NCBI RefSeq assembly: GCF_900106535.1
Contig: NZ_FNOH01000011.1
Span: forward strand, 124,001-188,000
Direction: 5' to 3'
DNA: 64,000 bases
From: Myxococcus xanthus
Lineage (GTDB): Bacteria > Myxococcota > Myxococcia > Myxococcales > Myxococcaceae
How positions within the stretch are numbered: the first letter of the stretch is position 1; each line of letters begins with the position of its first letter. The notes under the pieces were generated by a model, which was not told the DNA's origin, made no database searches, and saw only the letters and a list, made by a program, of their open reading frames with translations. Both the position numbers and the translations under genes were made by a program. This document shows, in pieces, positions 23,662 through 36,501 of the stretch.

Positions 23662-24942
23662 TCAGCGCTGGCGCGTGAGCGGCAAGGCAGGCACGTCCTT
23701 CACCTGCGCCTGGTGCGTCACCCGCGTGCCCAGGATGAAGTGCGGCTCGGAGGGGTCGTAGACGGCCTGGGCGGCGTAGACGGTGAAGAACTTGTCAGCC
23801 CCGAAGGCGACGTCCGGCAGGTACTCCTGTGGCAGGAACCCGCTGGAAATAGGGAAGCCCGAGGGGTCCCACACGTCCCCGTTCTCGCCCCACCGCGCAC
23901 CCCACACGGCGTGCGGACCGTTGCGCGTGTCGTCCCAGACGACCAGGGACTTGTCATTGTGGTGGGCGATGCGCGGTTCGGTCTGCGCGCCCGCGGCGGT
24001 GGAGATGGGGATGCCTTCGGGGTCCTTCACCGTGCCCGTCTTGCCCACGCGCGCGCCGAAGATGTCCGGGTTCCCATTCCGGTCATCGGACCAGACCACC
24101 TGGTAGTTCTTGCCCGTCCACTCCACGTCAGGCGTCGTCTGGGCGCCCTCCGCCTGAGAGATGGGGAAGCCGGTGCCGTCGAGGATGGTGCCGTTCTCCT
24201 TCACCCTGTTGCCGTAGATGTCCGCGTTCTCCGGGCCTTGGCCGTGCTCGTCGGACCAGACGACCAGGAACTCCTTCGTTTTGTTGTTCCAGGTCGATGA
24301 CGCGTCATTCGCGAAGTTGGGGACGGCGCTGAGCGTGCGGTCGTCCGTCGAGAGGACGACGCCATCCTTCGTCACCCGCGTGAAGAAGATGACCGTCTCT
24401 TCGTCACCGGAAATGGTGTACGTCACCAGGCAGATCTTCGGAGAGCAGGCCACACGCACCGGGCCGAAGGACTCGTCCGTCTGGATGGCGCGGAACACCG
24501 GCCCCACCACGGTGCCGTCCGGCTTCACCCGCACCCCGTCGACACCATCGCGGCTCTCCCAGACGACGAAGAAGTACTTCCCGTTGAAGGCGATGGCGGG
24601 CCGCTCCCCATTCTCGTCACTGATGTTGATGCGGATGCCCCCCGGGTCGAGCACGGTGCCGTCCGGCTTCACCCGGGTGCCGTAGATGCCGCCGGTCCGC
24701 ACATCGGTCCAGACGGCGAAGAACTTGCCGTCACCGTACGCGACCGCGGGGCCGAAACGCGCCACCGCGGCGGGCATCGAGGAGCCACGGTGTTCATCGA
24801 GCCCGGCCTCGGCGCTCGATGTCGCCTCCGCCGTCATCTCCTCCACTTCGTTCTGCGCTTCCTGTTCCGGCGCCACCCCGCAGCCGACCAGCATGGACCC
24901 GAACACCAGCCCGGCAATGCCGGCCTTCACTTCCCGCTTCAT
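23662..24942 (-). CDS. Beta-propeller-like repeat lipoprotein, copy 2
   Basis: The 426-residue lipoprotein has the same signal sequence (MKREVKAGIAGLVFGSMLVG, then Cys) and the same repeated W-D-rich blades. Its linker differs from copy 1 (EQEAQNEVEEMTAEATSSAE). The ATG at 24942 has GGGGAGG upstream; the open frame to 25167 is not supported. Near identity of long internal stretches with copies 1 and 3 (for example EFLVVWS...PENADIYGNRVKE) shows recent duplication or gene conversion. Confidence 0.82.
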   Translation of the reverse strand: MKREVKAGIAGLVFGSMLVGCGVAPEQEAQNEVEEMTAEATSSAEAGLDEHRGSSMPAAVARFGPAVAYGDGKFFAVWTDVRTGGIYGTRVKPDGTVLDPGGIRINISDENGERPAIAFNGKYFFVVWESRDGVDGVRVKPDGTVVGPVFRAIQTDESFGPVRVACSPKICLVTYTISGDEETVIFFTRVTKDGVVLSTDDRTLSAVPNFANDASSTWNNKTKEFLVVWSDEHGQGPENADIYGNRVKENGTILDGTGFPISQAEGAQTTPDVEWTGKNYQVVWSDDRNGNPDIFGARVGKTGTVKDPEGIPISTAAGAQTEPRIAHHNDKSLVVWDDTRNGPHAVWGARWGENGDVWDPSGFPISSGFLPQEYLPDVAFGADKFFTVYAAQAVYDPSEPHFILGTRVTHQAQVKDVPALPLTRQR

Positions 24943-25057
24943 GTGCAGCCTCCCCTTCGCGAACAACGGCGAAAGAGTGGGGGGCTCCGCGCGCCTCACC
25001 AGCCACCCGTGGGGCGCAGGCCGGATAAGGTGGAGGACAGGCGCATCGAGCCACCTC

Positions 25058-25132
25058 CCCGCCCTCCGCAGCGTGTACGACTCCGCCCGGCTGACGTCGT
25101 TGGAGAACCACGAGCTCGGCCTGAACCACTGA
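25058..25132 (+). pseudogene. Shorter fragment of the helical-protein gene (copy in unit 3)
   Basis: In frame it reads PALRSVYDSARLTSLENHEL then GLNH and TGA at 25130, matching the parent gene's last 24 residues with one change (Arg to His). It has no start codon of its own, so it is a truncated remnant. Confidence 0.8.
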
Positions 25133-25137
25133 GCCCG

Positions 25138-25180
25138 AGCGCAGGGCCCGGGCCGGCGTGCATGCACTGGCCCTTGCTTC
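25138..25180. other. Decayed hairpin, repeat unit 3
   Basis: The position equivalent to the hairpins of units 1 and 2 has the left arm GGCCCGGGCCGGCG but a mutated right arm (CACTGGCCCTTGC). The long stem is lost. Termination between the fragment and copy 3 is probably weaker here. Confidence 0.5.
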
Positions 25181-25226
25181 TGGGGAACGCCGCCTCGAAC
25201 GCGGCGAGGCCCCCTCCAGCAACGGC

Positions 25227-26507
25227 TCAGCGTCGGCGCGTGAGCGGCACGGCGGGCACGTCCTTCACCTGCGCCTGATGCGTCACGCGCGTCCCCACGA
25301 TGTAGTGCGGATCACCGGGTGAATAGGTCTCCTGGGCGGCGTAGATGGTGAAGAACTTGTCGGCCCCGAAGGCGACGTCCGGCAGGTACTGCTGGGCCAG
25401 ACCCGCGCTGGAGATGGGGAAGCCGGAACCGTCCCAAACGTCTCCGTCCTCGCCCCATCGCGCGCCCCAGATGCTGTGCGGGCCGTAGCGAGTGTCATCC
25501 CAGACGACCAGGGACTTGCTATTGTGGTGGGCGATGCGCGGGGCGGTCTGCGCGCCCGCGGCGGTGGAGATGGGGATGCCGTCCGGATCCTTCACCGTGC
25601 CTGTCTTGCTCACACGCGCACCGTAGATGTCTGGGTTCCCATTCCGGTCATCGGTCCAGACCACCTGGTAGCTCTTGCCCGTCCACACCACGTCAGGTGT
25701 CGTCTGGGCGCCCTCCTCCGTGGAGATGGGGAAGCCGTCGCCATCGAGGATGGTGCCGTCCTCCTTCACCCTGTTGCCGTAGATATCGGCGTTCTCCGGG
25801 CCACCACCCTGCTCGACGGACCAGACGACCAGGAACTCCTTCTTGCTGTTGTTCCAAGTCGACGACGCGTCATCCGCGAAGGTGTTGGAGGCGTTGAGCG
25901 TGTGGTCGTCCGTCGAGAGGATGACGCCGTCCTTGGACACCCGGGTGAAGTAGATGGTCGAGGAGTCGTCACCGGCGACGGTGTACGTCACCAGGCAGAT
26001 TTTCGGGGAACAGGCGACTCGCGCTGGATCGAAGACTTCGTCCGACTGGACTGCTAAAAACATCGGCCCCACCACGGTACCGTCCGGCTTCACGCGCACA
26101 CCATCCACTCCGTTGATGGTGTCCCAAACCACGAAGAAGTGCGTCCCGTTGAAGGCGATGGCCGGTCGACGCCCAATCTCTTCGCCGAAGTTGATGCGGA
26201 TGCCCCGCGGGTCGAGCACGGTGCCGTCTGGCTTCACCCGCGTGCCGTAGATGCCGCCGGTCCGCACGTCGGCCCAGACCGCGAAGTACTTGCCGTCGCC
26301 GTACGCGACCGCGTGCCCATATCGAGCCACTGCGACTGGCGTGGAGTAGCCACGATGTGCATCGAGCCCGGTCTCGGCGCTCGCTGACGACTCCGCCGTC
26401 ACGTCCTCCAAGCCACCCAGTTCTCCTTGTTCCGGCGCCACCCCGCAGCCGACCAGCATGGACCCGAACAACAGCCCGGCAATGCCGGCCTTCACTTCCC
26501 ACTTCAT
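25227..26507 (-). CDS. Beta-propeller-like repeat lipoprotein, copy 3
   Basis: The 426-residue lipoprotein begins MKWEVKAGIAGLLFGSMLVG, then Cys. The linker (EQGELGGLEDVTAESSASAE) resembles copy 1, while the overall length equals copy 2. Blade repeats are as in the other copies, with substitutions such as EQGGGPENADIYG. The ATG at 26507 has the same GGGGAGG site as the other copies. It is the most upstream copy and next to the ECF-sigma gene cluster. Confidence 0.82.
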   Translation of the reverse strand: MKWEVKAGIAGLLFGSMLVGCGVAPEQGELGGLEDVTAESSASAETGLDAHRGYSTPVAVARYGHAVAYGDGKYFAVWADVRTGGIYGTRVKPDGTVLDPRGIRINFGEEIGRRPAIAFNGTHFFVVWDTINGVDGVRVKPDGTVVGPMFLAVQSDEVFDPARVACSPKICLVTYTVAGDDSSTIYFTRVSKDGVILSTDDHTLNASNTFADDASSTWNNSKKEFLVVWSVEQGGGPENADIYGNRVKEDGTILDGDGFPISTEEGAQTTPDVVWTGKSYQVVWTDDRNGNPDIYGARVSKTGTVKDPDGIPISTAAGAQTAPRIAHHNSKSLVVWDDTRYGPHSIWGARWGEDGDVWDGSGFPISSAGLAQQYLPDVAFGADKFFTIYAAQETYSPGDPHYIVGTRVTHQAQVKDVPAVPLTRRR

Positions 26508-26706
26508 GTGCAGCCTCCCCTTCGCGAACAACGGCGCAAAGCTGGAGACCTACACACACGTCACCAGCCACCCGTGGGGTGCAGTCCGGATAAGGCGGTG
26601 AACAGGAGCATCGAGCCGCCGCCCCTGCGCGCGTGACGCGGGACTCCGGGCCTTCGAACAAACGATGGCGGCCTGACACGGATACGCAGGGCCGGTGGCG
26701 TGCACC

Positions 26707-27939
26707 TCAATCGCCCATGCACTCGGCGCCCGCATCGCGAATGTCCGCGTCGTAGTGCAGTCGGAGCGGCCCCGAAGCCTCGACTTGACGGACGAACACA
26801 GAACCGAAGACCTCGGCGCCCCCGCTCAGGCTGAGTACGGCGCGGGGCGCATAGAGATTGCCCGCGAGGAAGCTGCCCGCGGACAGCGCCAGCACGTTCG
26901 AGCCCGCGGCGTACACTCGCACGCGAGAAGGCGTGGCGGTGGACCCCAACGTGAGCGGTCCCGCCACCGCGACAGAGCCCCCGAGGAACAGGTCCAGCTC
27001 TCCAGGTGCCTGAACGTCCACCGACAGTCCTTCGCCCAGGTCGACGACGTCCTCGACGAAGAGCGCCGTACGCGCGCGAATCGTGAGTGTGGCGCGGCCG
27101 GTGCCGGTGATGCGCGTCAGGTGGAAGCGGCCACACGGCAGCTCCAGCGCGCGTTCGCCTTCGATGTCCTCCATCGCCGTGGCGTCGAGGCCGATGGCCA
27201 CGTTGTCATTGTCGAGCACGTGCCGGGCGATGAGCCCGGAGACATCCACCTGGGACGCCGCATCACACGCACAGGGGATGACGGGGTCCACGGGCTCGCG
27301 ACGGACCTCAGCCGCGTCCACCGGCCCCAGTACGTGGCCCGCTGGAACCATGAGCACGCCACCGACGCTGAAGGCGGGCAACGCGACATCACCGCGTACG
27401 CGGGCGTCTCCCACTACGGTGGCCGAGACTGGGTTGCCGGTAAGCGGACCACCGCAGTGCAATGCCTCACCCACGCGGAACGTCTGCCCGAGCTGGGCGC
27501 CTCCCGCACCGCCAATCCTCAGCGAGCCTCCCACCGCCACCGCGTCATTGGCCGACAGCGCGCCATTCACCCCGACATCGCCCCCCGCGCCTCCTGGCTG
27601 ATACCTCTCCGAGGTGCCGTGAAAGGCATCCGTTTCGAAAGACGCACCCAGGGCGAGCCCCTCGCAGGTGCACAGCGCATGACGGAAGGTTCGCTCCGCC
27701 AGACGTCCACTGCACACCTGCGAATCGGTATCGGCATCCCCGACGACGATGGGAGGCCCGCGCCCCGCACAGTACGCCTCCCAATCGGCAGGCGGCTCGC
27801 CGCCATCGGGCCCACCGGCATCCACCGAGGAGCCCACGTGTCCTGCGTCCGGCGACTGGACGGTGGCCACCAGGTCCCCACGGGTGCAGCTTCCCATCGA
27901 CGCCGCCAGTAGCACCGCCAACGTCCATCGCCTGTTCAT
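26707..27939 (-). CDS. Exported beta-solenoid-like lipoprotein (DUF7305-like C-terminus)
   Basis: The 410-residue protein has a signal sequence with possible lipobox MGSC (Cys18). A Gly/Asp/Pro-rich linker and a Cys-rich patch (CAGRG, CSGRLAERT, CTCEG) follow. Its long repetitive beta region is of the polymer-forming/collagen-binding-domain-like type (VGGSLRIGGAGG, VVGDARVRGDVALP). The C-terminal FLAGNLYAPRAVLSLSGGAE and LRLHYDADI match the DUF7305 pattern as I remember it. It is the last gene of the four-gene sigma unit and overlaps the previous gene by four bases. A surface adhesin-type role is inferred. Confidence 0.7.
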   Translation of the reverse strand: MNRRWTLAVLLAASMGSCTRGDLVATVQSPDAGHVGSSVDAGGPDGGEPPADWEAYCAGRGPPIVVGDADTDSQVCSGRLAERTFRHALCTCEGLALGASFETDAFHGTSERYQPGGAGGDVGVNGALSANDAVAVGGSLRIGGAGGAQLGQTFRVGEALHCGGPLTGNPVSATVVGDARVRGDVALPAFSVGGVLMVPAGHVLGPVDAAEVRREPVDPVIPCACDAASQVDVSGLIARHVLDNDNVAIGLDATAMEDIEGERALELPCGRFHLTRITGTGRATLTIRARTALFVEDVVDLGEGLSVDVQAPGELDLFLGGSVAVAGPLTLGSTATPSRVRVYAAGSNVLALSAGSFLAGNLYAPRAVLSLSGGAEVFGSVFVRQVEASGPLRLHYDADIRDAGAECMGD

Positions 27940-28796
27940 GGCGCGGTGAGTTCCCGAACGCGCGCGCGAGCCGACGGCACGAGCGGCGAATCGGGATGGG
28001 TGGAGAGGAACGATTCCAGCGCGCTGCGCTCCGCGTCTCGGTCACCGAGAACACGGTGCGCTTCGGCGATGCCGTGCTGCGCTTCCTGGTCGAGCACACC
28101 GCGCGGCTGGACCCGAAGCGCCGCCTTGAACTGGCGCAGGGCGCCTCGCGCGTCCCCCAGGTGCTCCAGCCGAAGCGAGCCCGAGGCGACGCGCGCGACG
28201 TATGACGCGAGCGATGATGGCTCGGCGCGAATGACGCGTAGGTAGAGCGCCTCGGCCTCCTTCCACCGCCCCTCGGAACGGAGCGCATTGGCCTTGAGCA
28301 AGAGGTCTTCCGGAGCAGCCGACTTCACGGAAGCCAGTGGCGCGCGCGGACGCGCCGGCTCGGCTTCAGCGATGGACGCGGCAGGGACCACCGGCGTTTC
28401 GGGCGAAGCCTCGTCTGACACGGCATCCAACCGCGAGGGGGCCGCGTCAACCACTCCGCTGCCGATCCGTCGTGACTCCGTGCCCAACCGCGGGGGCCCC
28501 ATGAGCGCAGCCGATTCCACCTGCGACGTCGACGCCCGGCTCGAGCGTGTGAAGTTCCAGACCGCTGCCGCGGCGGCGCCCGCGACGAGGAGCGCTCCCG
28601 CCATCAACCACACGGGGGGCCGCTTGCCGAGTGGCCGGGGCGCGGGCGGCGTCACCAACGCGCCTGCCTCCAGCGCGGTCAGCACCATCCGCGCCGACCG
28701 TTCCCGGGAGATGCGTCGGGCCGGCCCCACGCCTTCGTCCAACGGCAGGACCAGCGCATTCAGGGCGTCATCCCTCTCTTCCCTGAAGTCACTCAT
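27936..28796 (-). CDS. Candidate anti-sigma factor with C-terminal TPR-like region
   Basis: The 286-residue protein has an N-terminal cytoplasmic segment of about 60 residues (MSDFREERDDALNALVLPLD). A single membrane helix follows (VWLMAGALLVAGAAAAAVWNF), then a Ser/Ala/Pro-rich linker and C-terminal TPR-like helices (RWKEAEALYLRVIRAEP). The topology and ATGA overlap with the sigma gene fit a membrane anti-sigma factor. The zinc-binding HxxxCxxC motif of ZAS-type anti-sigmas is absent. The alternative is a periplasmic assembly protein simply co-expressed with sigma. Confidence 0.65.
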   Translation of the reverse strand: MSDFREERDDALNALVLPLDEGVGPARRISRERSARMVLTALEAGALVTPPAPRPLGKRPPVWLMAGALLVAGAAAAAVWNFTRSSRASTSQVESAALMGPPRLGTESRRIGSGVVDAAPSRLDAVSDEASPETPVVPAASIAEAEPARPRAPLASVKSAAPEDLLLKANALRSEGRWKEAEALYLRVIRAEPSSLASYVARVASGSLRLEHLGDARGALRQFKAALRVQPRGVLDQEAQHGIAEAHRVLGDRDAERSALESFLSTHPDSPLVPSARARVRELTAP

Positions 28797-29395
28797 CCCC
28801 GCTCCTCCCCTCCGTCTCCCTCCGCGGTCGCCAGCGAGCGCAGCGCCGTCCGCCCCAAGCGGAGCCGGCTGCGCACCGTCTCGAAGGGAATGCCCAGCTC
28901 CGTTGAAATCTCCGGCACGCTCAACTCCAGCACGTGATGCAACACCAGTGCATGCCGCTGCTCATTCGAAAGCCGATCCAGGAGTGTCACCATGTGACGG
29001 CGATGAACATACTCGTCCGGCAGGGCATCCTCAGAGGGAACCGCGACCAGCTCCACCGGCGCATCCGCGTGCTGGGCATCCCGGCCTCGGGAGCGCTTCA
29101 GCCATGCGAACGTCGTCCGCGCCACCACCCGATCCGCCCAGGATTGGAAGCGGCCTTCAGCGCGATACGACGGCAGCCCCCGCACCAGGGCGATGAGTGC
29201 CTCCTGGGCGATGTCCTCCACGTCCACATCCCCGCGCACCAGGTAGCGCACGAGATTGCGAACCCGGGGGAGCAGCTCCATCAGCAAAGCGCCGGTTGCC
29301 TCTCGCTCGCCCTGGATGGCGGCCTGGATGCGAGGGTCTTCCGCCGCACGACGTGGGTCCGCTGCGTGTGAGCCCGAGCTCCTCATTGCCGCCAT
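28793..29395 (-). CDS. ECF-type RNA polymerase sigma factor
   Basis: About 200 residues from the ATG at 29395. Region 2 (LLPRVRNLVRYLVRGDVDVEDIAQEALIALVRG) and region 4 (LDRLSNEQRHALVLHHVLELSVPEISTELGIPFETVRSRL) are clear. The start is uncertain: a TTG at 29434 would overlap the preceding gene's stop, and an ATG at 29386 is also possible; none has a strong ribosome-binding site. The 3' end overlaps the candidate anti-sigma gene (ATGA). It likely controls its own operon and perhaps the adjacent lipoproteins. Confidence 0.88.
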   Translation of the reverse strand: MAAMRSSGSHAADPRRAAEDPRIQAAIQGEREATGALLMELLPRVRNLVRYLVRGDVDVEDIAQEALIALVRGLPSYRAEGRFQSWADRVVARTTFAWLKRSRGRDAQHADAPVELVAVPSEDALPDEYVHRRHMVTLLDRLSNEQRHALVLHHVLELSVPEISTELGIPFETVRSRLRLGRTALRSLATAEGDGGEERG

Positions 29396-29430
29396 GGAGG
29401 ACGGCACCGGGCCAATCGGGTCATCGGCGC

Positions 29431-30624
29431 TCAAAGAAAAACCACCATCGCCAACCCCAGCCGGGGGCGGACGGCCCAACCCGCACCGCGTGACACGAAG
29501 TTTCCGTCGATGGCGTAGCGAAGCTCGGGCCGTCCCAGGAGGACCTCCGCGGCCATGCTCGCCTCCAGGCCGACACGCGCCCCCATCCGCCAGCGGGCGC
29601 GGAGCTCGGGGCCCATGAGCAGGGCCAACATCGTGCCCGGAGGTGCAGCCTCCACCTCCTCCGTCAGCGCTTGCGTCCGGCGAGTGAAGACCACCGCGCC
29701 CGCGCCGAGCCCGGCCTCCACATCCAATCGCTCCGACGCCGCCCAGGGCAGCCCCGCCCACACCGACGCCGCATGCTGCCCCAGCGTCAACTCCGTCCGG
29801 GCATCACGAAGCCGGGTCGGCACACTGGCCAGGACTTGCGCTCGCAGCCGCCACCGGCCCGGCTGCAATCCCACGCCCACCATCACCCCCTGGTGGCCCG
29901 TGCGCGTGTACCCATCCAGCGCGGCATGGCCCCCCAACGTGAGCCACATCTGGCGCGCTGGGTACTCCTCGGCCGAAGCCAGCCTCGGGCCCTCGCGAGG
30001 TGACGTCACGCCTTCCCGCGCGGAAGCCGAGCCCACTGCCTCCGCGAGCGCAACGTCGGCGCCCTCGGACGAGGGCGTCCCCAGCGCGGCCCCATCACTG
30101 GAGGCCGCATCATCGATGCGATGCCCCACCCCGGTGTCAGTCCCCTCGCCGTTCGACGTGTGTCGCGGCAGCGCCAACTCCACCACGTCACCCAGCGGCG
30201 CGCCGGCCTCCACCGCGCGAAGTGCGGAGCGAGCAGCCAGCGCCAGCGCCTCCGCCCCCGTGGACCATTCCAGGGAGCCTGGCGACTGCCCCATCCGCGC
30301 GGCCCGGGAGAACAGACGCCGGCTGTCGAACTCGGCCACCTGGACGCGAACGTCGCTGCCCTCTCGCACGAACCAGAGGACAGCGCGGGCCTGGTGGCGC
30401 CCGGCCAGCCGTTCCGCCGCGAGCCATGGGCCCTCGCGAAATTCTCCGAGCGGCGCTCCGGACGAGACCTCGAGACGCACGGGCAGATCGCTGCTCTGCC
30501 CCCGCACTCGCACGAGCAAGGCGGTGTCCTCGTCGGAGGCCACCCGGACGACGGCGGTCCACGGCTCGGCGGCCACGGAAGAGCTGGAGAGCACCACCAG
30601 CAGGACGGCTGCCGCGAAGGACAT
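29431..30624 (-). CDS. Exported protein with C-terminal beta-barrel-like region, first gene of sigma unit
   Basis: The 397-residue protein has a signal peptide (MSFAAAVLLVVLSSSSVAAE). An N-terminal domain of about 120 residues is followed by a Ser/Gly/Ala-rich linker. The C-terminal 180 residues have alternating strands and end in a hydrophobic strand (VRPRLGLAMVVFL) typical of outer-membrane barrels. No named family is recognised. It lies 35 bases upstream of the ECF sigma gene and is likely co-transcribed with it. It might sense or respond to envelope state. Confidence 0.65.
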   Translation of the reverse strand: MSFAAAVLLVVLSSSSVAAEPWTAVVRVASDEDTALLVRVRGQSSDLPVRLEVSSGAPLGEFREGPWLAAERLAGRHQARAVLWFVREGSDVRVQVAEFDSRRLFSRAARMGQSPGSLEWSTGAEALALAARSALRAVEAGAPLGDVVELALPRHTSNGEGTDTGVGHRIDDAASSDGAALGTPSSEGADVALAEAVGSASAREGVTSPREGPRLASAEEYPARQMWLTLGGHAALDGYTRTGHQGVMVGVGLQPGRWRLRAQVLASVPTRLRDARTELTLGQHAASVWAGLPWAASERLDVEAGLGAGAVVFTRRTQALTEEVEAAPPGTMLALLMGPELRARWRMGARVGLEASMAAEVLLGRPELRYAIDGNFVSRGAGWAVRPRLGLAMVVFL

Positions 30625-30646
30625 GCGGCAAACCCTAACGCCATGA

Positions 30647-30672
30647 CGCCGGGGAACAGAAGTCCCCCGGCG
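30647..30672 (-). terminator. Hairpin downstream of the chitinase gene
   Basis: CGCCGGGG (30647-30654) pairs with CCCCGGCG (30665-30672) with a 10-base loop, about 50 bases after the chitinase stop and 23 bases before the next gene's start. There is no long T-tract. Confidence 0.5.
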
Positions 30673-30720
30673 TATGGCTTCACGACACGCTTACAATGCC
30701 TGTCAAAGGCTCAGCCCGGG

Positions 30721-32520
<1,800 letters not shown>

Positions 32521-32610
32521 GCATGTGCTCCTCGCCGCGCTGGACACATGCCGAGCCCAAGCCCGGTGCAGGCCTGCCCCGGGCTTCTCGACAAGGGTTC
32601 CACGCGGCTC

Positions 32611-32630
32611 GTCTGCGGGTTCACGCAGAC
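32611..32630 (-). terminator. Hairpin after the ferredoxin-like gene
   Basis: GTCTGCG (32611-32617) and CGCAGAC (32624-32630) form a perfect 7-pair stem with a 6-base loop, 45 bases downstream of the ferredoxin stop and upstream of the chitinase start. Confidence 0.45.
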
Positions 32631-32675
32631 AGAGGCAGGCGTCGACTATTTCGGGTTAATACCGAGAAGCTTGCT

Positions 32676-33017
32676 TTAGCCCGAAGTGACGGTCTTGCGG
32701 GAGAAGGGCATCAGCAGCCGCTCCACGGGGCGGCCTTCCATCAGGTGCTGCTCGACGATGTCCTTCACGTCCTCCACCTTGACGCCGCCATACCAGGTGC
32801 CTTCCGGGTAGACGACGACGGCGACACCGAAGCTGCACGTGTCCAGGCATCCCGCCGCGTTGGCGCGCATGCCCCCCTTGAGGCCCCGCTTGTCGAGCTC
32901 CGCCTTGAAGGCGGCGCGGACCTCCTCCGCTCCCTTGGAGGCGCAACACCCCTTGGGATTTCCGTCCGGGCGGCGGTTGGTACAGACGAAGACGTGGCGC
33001 TGGTAGGGAGGAGCCAT
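32676..33017 (-). CDS. [2Fe-2S] thioredoxin-like ferredoxin
   Basis: The 113-residue protein of the TRX-like [2Fe-2S] ferredoxin family has four candidate cluster cysteines. They lie in VFVCTNRRPDGNPKGCC near the N-terminus and AAGCLDTCSFG in the middle. It is a small electron carrier, probably cytoplasmic. The ATG at 33017 has AGGAGG directly upstream. The natural redox partner is not evident. Possible co-transcription with the weak ORF just upstream (33027-33326) is noted. Confidence 0.88.
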   Translation of the reverse strand: MAPPYQRHVFVCTNRRPDGNPKGCCASKGAEEVRAAFKAELDKRGLKGGMRANAAGCLDTCSFGVAVVVYPEGTWYGGVKVEDVKDIVEQHLMEGRPVERLLMPFSRKTVTSG

Positions 33018-33026
33018 GTCCGCCTC

Positions 33027-33326
33027 CTAACGCGCGCCCGGACCAAAATCGATGGCCGCGTTCACCAACGGACCGCCAACGGGGCTGATCCACCTCCCCT
33101 GGCGGATCAGCACGGTTGCCCCCGCCCGAGTCGTGCACAGACTCACAGCAAACGTCTCCCAGTGATCACGCTCGCTTGGCTCGAAGTGACAATACATGGC
33201 TCGCCATCTGGATTCAGGCACTGCAAAGCATGTGTTGCCAGGGCAGGCGCGGCCCTCTAGATCGGGCTCCCTCGCTGAACGCAGTAGCAGCAGGGCAGGC
33301 AGGCAGACACCGGACGCCCACCTCAT
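33027..33326 (-). CDS. Possible small lipoprotein-like or relic protein (doubtful)
   Basis: The frame encodes 99 residues starting MRWASGVCLPALLLLRSARE, with a Cys-rich stretch (CPGNTC) and no recognised domain. Third-position GC is clearly lower than in neighbouring genes, and no ribosome-binding site precedes the ATG. The stop lies 9 bases before the ferredoxin gene, which would allow an operon. It could be a recent acquisition, a relic or a chance ORF. Confidence 0.25.
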   Translation of the reverse strand: MRWASGVCLPALLLLRSAREPDLEGRACPGNTCFAVPESRWRAMYCHFEPSERDHWETFAVSLCTTRAGATVLIRQGRWISPVGGPLVNAAIDFGPGAR

Positions 33327-33356
33327 CGCTGTACACAATTCATGGTGGGTATGATT

Positions 33357-33388
33357 TTGACGGACACCATTTGCTGTATCGATAGAAT
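33357..33388 (+). promoter_or_regulatory. Weak promoter candidate for the reductase gene
   Basis: TTGACG (33357-33362) is followed by TAGAAT (33383-33388) after 20 bases, a spacing longer than the usual 16-18. A second TTGACG at 33391-33396 has only a poor -10 (TATCCA). The leader to the ATG would be over 200 bases. Confidence 0.25.
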
Positions 33389-33621
33389 CTTTGACGGAGG
33401 TGCTACAGGAGTCTATCCATGGCCTCGTCCGGCAGTCTGGCGGGCATCTCCCAAGAACAGCCGAGGGGCCGGGCGCGCCCCTGCTTCGTCGTCGCGAATC
33501 CGCTCTGATGTCACCCACGTTTCACGTCGGGCTGATCCATCGGATCCATCGGGATCTCGCGACGTTAGCGTTTTGCAAATTTTGCATCAGAACTCACAGT
33601 GAACTCGCGGAGGGTGGCGAC

Positions 33622-36414
<2,793 letters not shown>

Positions 36415-36441
36415 GCGCGACGCGCCGTTCTTGAAGTGAAG

Positions 36442-36472
36442 AGGGCTCCGGAGCACCTGGCTCTGGAGCCCT
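36442..36472. terminator. Bidirectional terminator between nrdJ and the giant gene
   Basis: AGGGCTCC (36442-36449) pairs with GGAGCCCT (36465-36472). AAG and CTT extend the stem, and TTCTTG follows on the plus strand. It sits 28 bases after the nrdJ stop and between converging genes. Confidence 0.65.
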
Positions 36473-36501
36473 TCTTGCGTCTCCCCTCCTCCGGCTCGCG
36501 C

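Larger units (their letters stand above)
21880..26600. repeat. Tandem triplication: gene tip, terminator hairpin and lipoprotein gene
   Basis: Three units follow each other. Each has the last codons of the helical-protein gene (plus), a GC-rich hairpin, then a convergent lipoprotein gene (minus) with its leader. The stop of the helical tip lies at 21946, 23565 and 25130, giving periods of 1619 and 1565 bases. The leader upstream of each lipoprotein gene is also shared (for example CACGTCACCAGCCACCCGTG in units 1 and 3). This indicates segmental duplication, not independent gene capture. Confidence 0.9.
33018..33621. other. Intergenic region upstream of the class II ribonucleotide reductase
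   Basis: This 604-base region between divergent genes has lower GC than its surroundings. It holds one doubtful small ORF (33027-33326), a candidate promoter and an AT-rich stretch at 33571-33585 with TTTTGCAAATTTTGCA, a near-palindrome/direct repeat. The reductase frame stays open upstream to 33391, but the ribosome-binding site favours 33622. I recognise no cobalamin riboswitch or NrdR box pair by eye. Confidence 0.45.

Noticed and set aside
33571-33600. Possible sigma-54 promoter or cobalamin riboswitch upstream of nrdJ
   Set aside because: No GG-N10-GC spacing of the sigma-54 type and no B12-box sequence could be found. Class II reductases are often not riboswitch-controlled.
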